A DNA stretch of 64,000 nucleotides. It comes from Martinezella dioscoreae. Its GTDB lineage: Bacteria > Pseudomonadota > Alphaproteobacteria > Rhizobiales > Rhizobiaceae. Positions 60,663-64,000 of this stretch are shown in pieces (position 1 is the first letter of the stretch; each line of letters opens with the position of its first letter). The position numbers and the translations under genes are program-made. Where the stretch lies: positions 682,001 through 746,000 of the forward strand of contig NZ_BLAJ01000004.1 of assembly GCF_009176305.1 (NCBI RefSeq), in the 5' to 3' direction. The notes under the pieces are model-generated. The model was not told the origin of the DNA. It made no database searches and saw only the letters and a program-made list of their open reading frames with translations.

Positions 60663-61604
60663 ATGATACGCTACATCCTTCAGCGTCTTGCAGGCATGAT
60701 CGTCGTGATGTTTCTTGTCGTCACCATCGTTTTCGTGATCGTGCGCGTGACTCCCGGCGATCCGGCCGCCGTCATGCTCGGCCCGGATGCGACCGGGCAG
60801 GATATTGCCGAACTGCGGACCCGGCTGGGCCTCGACCAATCCATATTCGTCCAATACCTGTTCTATGTCGGGCAATTGCTCAAGGGCGACCTGGGCCAAT
60901 CGATCTTCCTGAATATCCCGGTTTCCTCAGCGCTTCTCGAGCGTGCCGAGCCGACCTTTTTCCTGACCCTGTTCTCACTCCTGATCGCTGGCGTGATTGC
61001 GTTGCCGATCGGCATCTATGCCGCCTATCGGCGAGGATCGCTCGTCGATCAGGCTTCAATGGCGCTCGGCATGCTGGCGGCAAGCATTCCAAGCTTCTGG
61101 CTTGGCCTTATTCTGATGCAGATCTTCGCGGTTCGCCTGGGGATGTTTCCTGTTTCCGGCTATGGCGGACCAGGCACAAGCTTCCTTGATCGCATGTATC
61201 ATCTGACATTGCCGGCCGTCGCACTCGGTCTTGTCTCCTCGGCGCTGATCCTGCGCTTCACCCGCGCATCGATGCTCGACGTGCTTGGAGACGACTATAT
61301 TCGCACCGCCCGCGCCAAAGGACTGATCGAACGCCGCGTCGTCCTGAAACACGCGCTGAGGAATGCGCTCATACCAATCCTGACCGTTCTGGGGCTGACA
61401 GCTGCGGTCCTGATTTCCGGCGCTGTCGTCACCGAAACCGTCTTTGGCCTGCCCGGTGTCGGAAGCCTTGTCGTCTCGGCGGTGCTGCGCCGCGATTATC
61501 CGGTGATCCAGGGGGCCTTACTCGTCGTCGCAGGCCTTTACGTCCTGATCAATTTTGCAATCGACATGCTCTACCTGCTGGTTGATCCGAGGGTACGCTA
61601 CTGA
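60663..61604 (+). CDS. ABC transporter permease, DppB-like
   Basis: The product has 313 residues from the start MIRYILQRLAGMIVVMFLVV; the upstream extension is read through the palindromic repeat. The VRVTPGDPAAVMLGPDATGQ loop, the EAA segment DDYIRTARAKGLIERRVVLK and the ending YLLVDPRVRY are typical. The stop overlaps the DppC-like start by one base. Confidence 0.94.
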   Translation: MIRYILQRLAGMIVVMFLVVTIVFVIVRVTPGDPAAVMLGPDATGQDIAELRTRLGLDQSIFVQYLFYVGQLLKGDLGQSIFLNIPVSSALLERAEPTFFLTLFSLLIAGVIALPIGIYAAYRRGSLVDQASMALGMLAASIPSFWLGLILMQIFAVRLGMFPVSGYGGPGTSFLDRMYHLTLPAVALGLVSSALILRFTRASMLDVLGDDYIRTARAKGLIERRVVLKHALRNALIPILTVLGLTAAVLISGAVVTETVFGLPGVGSLVVSAVLRRDYPVIQGALLVVAGLYVLINFAIDMLYLLVDPRVRY

Positions 61605-62482
61605 TGGCCGATATCGCAACCGATACACCAAAGCAGGTGCCAAGCGAGCGAAGCAAGTTCCTTCGCCGGCTTCTGAAGCGCAAGACCGTCGCCGCCGGTC
61701 TCATCGTGCTGACGATCTTCGTCCTGCTCGCCGTGCTTGCGCCATGGATCGCGCCCTATTCGCCTTCGAAACTCTCGATCGTCAACAGACTGAAGCCGCC
61801 AAGCGGGGTTTACTGGTTCGGCACCGACGAATTCGGCCGAGATATCTTCTCCCGCACCATCTATGCAGGACGGCTATCGCTGCTCGTCGGAGCCGCCGTC
61901 GTGGCGCTGTCGGCGGCGATCGGCGTCACTCTCGGCCTGCTCGCCGGCTTTTTCCAGAAGCTGGATACCCCAATCGCCCGCCTGATCGATGCGATGATGG
62001 CGTTTCCCGACATCCTGCTTGCCATCGCGCTTGTCGCCGCCCTCGGCCCGTCGCTGACGACGGTCATTGTCGCGCTATCGATCGTCTATTCGCCGCGGCT
62101 GGCCCGCATCGTCCGCGCCTCGACGCTTGTCATCCGCGAACTTCCTTATGTGGAGGCGGCCAGGGCTCTCGGCATCTCGACATTTCACATCATGACGCGG
62201 CATGTGCTTAGAAACCTCCTGTCGCCGATCCTGGTGCAGGGTTCGTTTCTCTTCGCCAGCGCCATGCTCGCCGAAGCCGGGCTTTCGTTTCTCGGCCTCG
62301 GCGTCAGCCCCGAAATCCCGACCTGGGGAACCATGATCGCCGCCGGCCGCCAATATATCGGCCAGGCTGATTGGATGACCTATTTCCCGGGCTTTGCCAT
62401 CATTCTCTCCGTGCTCTCGCTGCAGATGGTCGGCGACGGCCTGCGGGACATGCTCGATCCAAGACTTCGAAAGGACTTGTAA
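61604..62482 (+). CDS. ABC transporter permease, DppC-like
   Basis: The product has 292 residues. After a polar N-terminus, the segment KTVAAGLIVLTIFVLLAVLA enters the membrane. YWFGTDEFGRDIFSRTIYAG is the DppC hallmark, and LPYVEAARALGISTFHIMTR is the EAA loop. It overlaps the DppB-like stop and is followed directly by the amidohydrolase start. No ATPase gene is present before the window end, so the nucleotide-binding subunits are encoded further right or elsewhere. Confidence 0.94.
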   Translation: MADIATDTPKQVPSERSKFLRRLLKRKTVAAGLIVLTIFVLLAVLAPWIAPYSPSKLSIVNRLKPPSGVYWFGTDEFGRDIFSRTIYAGRLSLLVGAAVVALSAAIGVTLGLLAGFFQKLDTPIARLIDAMMAFPDILLAIALVAALGPSLTTVIVALSIVYSPRLARIVRASTLVIRELPYVEAARALGISTFHIMTRHVLRNLLSPILVQGSFLFASAMLAEAGLSFLGLGVSPEIPTWGTMIAAGRQYIGQADWMTYFPGFAIILSVLSLQMVGDGLRDMLDPRLRKDL

Positions 62483-63691
62483 ATGACCGGTGAAAAAGCG
62501 GGCAAGCCGCTCCTCCTCACCAATGTGAAGCCCATGGCTTTCGGTGGCGATACCGCCGCCGGCGTCATCGACATCCTCGTCGGCGCCGACGGCAAGATCG
62601 CTGCTTTTGGCCCGCAACTTGCCGCTCCCGGCGATATCGAGCGCGTCGACGGCAAGCGCGCCTGGATTTCTCCCGGCTGGATCGATCTGCACGTCCACAT
62701 CTGGCATGGCGGCACCGACATCTCGATCCGCCCATCCGAATGCGGCGCCGAGCGCGGCGTCACGACGTTGGTCGATGCGGGCTCGGCCGGCGAAGCCAAT
62801 TTTCATGGCTTCCGCGAATATATCATCGAACCATCCAGAGAACGCATCAAGGCCTTCCTCAATCTCGGTTCGATCGGCCTCGTTGCTTGCAATCGCGTCC
62901 CCGAACTGCGTGATATCAAGGATATCGACCTCGACCGCATCCTCGAATGCTATGCCGAGAACAGCGAGCATATCGTCGGCATCAAAGTGCGTGCCAGCCA
63001 CGTCATCACCGGCTCCTGGGGGGTCACACCCGTCAAGCTCGGCAAGAAGATCGCCAAGATCCTGAAGGTGCCGATGATGGTGCATGTGGGCGAGCCGCCC
63101 GCGCTCTATGACGAAGTGCTCGAAATTCTCGGACCGGGCGATGTCGTCACCCACTGCTTCAACGGCAAGGCCGGATCGAGCATCATGGAGGACGAGGACC
63201 TCTACAATCTCGCCGAGCGCTGCGCCGGCGAAGGCATCCGGCTCGATATCGGCCATGGAGGCGCCTCCTTCTCGTTCAAGGTCGCGGAAGCGGCGATCAA
63301 GCGCGGCCTGCTGCCCTACTCGATCTCGACCGACCTGCACGGCCATTCCATGAACTTCCCGGTCTGGGATCTGGCGACCACCATGTCCAAGCTGCTCTCG
63401 GTCGGCATGCCATTCGACAAGGTGGTCGACGCCGTCACCCATGCGCCAGCCTCGGTCATCAAGCTTTCGATGGAAAACCGGCTGTCGGTCGGCGAGCGCG
63501 CCGATTTCACCATATTCGATCTCGTGGATGCGGACCTCGAAGCGACCGATTCAAACGGCGACGTTTCACGCCTGCGGAAGCTGTTTGAGCCGCGCTACGC
63601 TGTCATCGGCGCGGAGGCGATCGCCGCCAGCCGCTACGTGCCCCGCGCGCGCAAGCTCGTCCGTCATAGCCACGGCTATTCGTGGCGGTAG
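62483..63691 (+). CDS. Metal-dependent amidohydrolase/deacetylase
   Basis: The product has 402 residues. Metal ligands of the amidohydrolase superfamily are visible: GWIDLHVHIW (two His), GIKVRASHV (carbamylated-Lys candidate), MMVHVGEPP (His), VVTHCFNGKAG (His) and SISTDLHGHS (Asp). The family is that of D-aminoacylase/dihydroorotase-like enzymes, with some resemblance to the Agrobacterium enzyme Atu3266. It probably cleaves an amide, ester or acyl group from the imported compound. Its start directly abuts the permease stop. Confidence 0.88.
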   Translation: MTGEKAGKPLLLTNVKPMAFGGDTAAGVIDILVGADGKIAAFGPQLAAPGDIERVDGKRAWISPGWIDLHVHIWHGGTDISIRPSECGAERGVTTLVDAGSAGEANFHGFREYIIEPSRERIKAFLNLGSIGLVACNRVPELRDIKDIDLDRILECYAENSEHIVGIKVRASHVITGSWGVTPVKLGKKIAKILKVPMMVHVGEPPALYDEVLEILGPGDVVTHCFNGKAGSSIMEDEDLYNLAERCAGEGIRLDIGHGGASFSFKVAEAAIKRGLLPYSISTDLHGHSMNFPVWDLATTMSKLLSVGMPFDKVVDAVTHAPASVIKLSMENRLSVGERADFTIFDLVDADLEATDSNGDVSRLRKLFEPRYAVIGAEAIAASRYVPRARKLVRHSHGYSWR

Positions 63692-63725
63692 TCGAAACAT
63701 TAAGATCGAATGGCAGGAGCATACG

Positions 63726-64000
63726 TGAACACGTCCCCAACACAGGCCGCTTCAGCAGCGCAAACACCCTACCAGCGACTGGCTGCGCTCGGCATCGCGC
63801 TGCCGCCGCCGCCGCCGCCGATCGCTAATTTCGTGACCCATGTCCGCGAAGGCAATGTGCTCTATCTTTCAGGTCAAGGGCCGCGGGAAGCAGACGGCCA
63901 CCTCCATTCCGGCAAGGTCGGTGGTGACGTGGGCGTCGACCAGGCCTATCAGCATGCGCGGCTAACTGGCATCAACCTGCTTGCTGTCATGCACGGCGCG
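63726..64000 (+). CDS. RidA/YjgF-family protein, C-terminus cut by window edge
   Basis: A GTG start is preceded by CAGGAG. The visible 91 codons contain QRLAALGIALPPPPPPIANF, with six consecutive prolines encoded by CCG repeats, and NVLYLSGQGPREADGHLHSG, the RidA strand motif (LYLSGQ). QAYQHARLTGINLLAVMHGA is the conserved helix. RidA proteins hydrolyse reactive enamines and imines. Position after the amidohydrolase suggests clearing of an imine formed from the released amine or amino acid. Confidence 0.82.

Noticed and set aside
63808..63831. CCG repeat as a microsatellite artefact
   Set aside because: It encodes an in-frame proline run within a good RidA frame, so it is kept as part of the gene and mentioned only as a variable tract.
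1..64000. CRISPR array, prophage, transposase or integrase genes
   Set aside because: No regularly spaced direct repeats and no recognisable mobile-element proteins were seen on either strand.

Overview
The window reads as a Rhizobiaceae genome (Rhizobium/Agrobacterium type). It is GC-rich and densely packed with ABC-importer operons. It carries a complete urtABCDE urea importer and intergenic palindromes of the kind described in rhizobia. Several protein families are ones I associate with Agrobacterium and Rhizobium, such as the Avi_7169/Avi_7170 peroxidase-like pair. No rRNA, tRNA, CRISPR array, phage or intact insertion sequence was found. The content is mostly catabolic and accessory, as on a chromid or in a chromosomal island of transport genes. 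Family names come from reading the translations; no database search was possible.

Layout. 1-7367 (minus): a peptide/organic-type ABC operon (binding protein, two permeases, double ATPase) running into a luciferase-like monooxygenase and two AhpD/CMD-fold proteins; the last is cut by the window edge. 7768-13975: small unknown genes, a glyoxalase-like protein, a medium-chain reductase, an FAD/NAD(P) protein, and a divergent LysR/quinone-reductase pair. 13976-15996: a gene-poor stretch and a DUF1275 membrane protein. 16155-25011: a sugar locus with two ROK regulators, a Gfo/Idh/MocA dehydrogenase, a family 1 binding protein, two permeases, a TIM-barrel isomerase and a MalK-type ATPase. 25090-29502: an AcrAB-type RND pump. 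30840-36436: urtEDCBA (minus). 36666-40971 (divergent): a 1129-residue NCS1-transporter/histidine-kinase/receiver fusion and a LuxR-type response regulator. 41011-42406: small genes, including a frameshifted one and a DUF4160/DUF2442 toxin-antitoxin-like pair. 42763-50858: a creatininase-family hydrolase, a LysR regulator, a THI5/NMT1-type ABC importer, a cytosine-deaminase-like amidohydrolase, an FAD-linked oxidase and a flavodoxin-fold reductase. I think this is a catabolic system for an unidentified N-heterocycle. 51243-55491: a small secreted protein, an NtaA/SnaA-type monooxygenase, and a split chromate transporter with a divergent LysR. 55582-58780: a glucoamylase with a polyphosphate-glucokinase-like kinase. 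58959-64000: a Dpp-type importer, a metal-dependent amidohydrolase and a RidA protein cut by the window edge.

Across the window, the same arrangement recurs in all five ABC operons: an inverted repeat begins within about 10-20 nt of the binding-protein stop codon and before the membrane components. The hairpins have different sequences. This fits post-transcriptional setting of binding-protein excess. Other points of interest are the NCS1-kinase fusion beside urt, the N-heterocycle cluster, a ROK regulator whose helix-turn-helix lies upstream of any standard start codon, and two copies of a RIME-like palindromic repeat.
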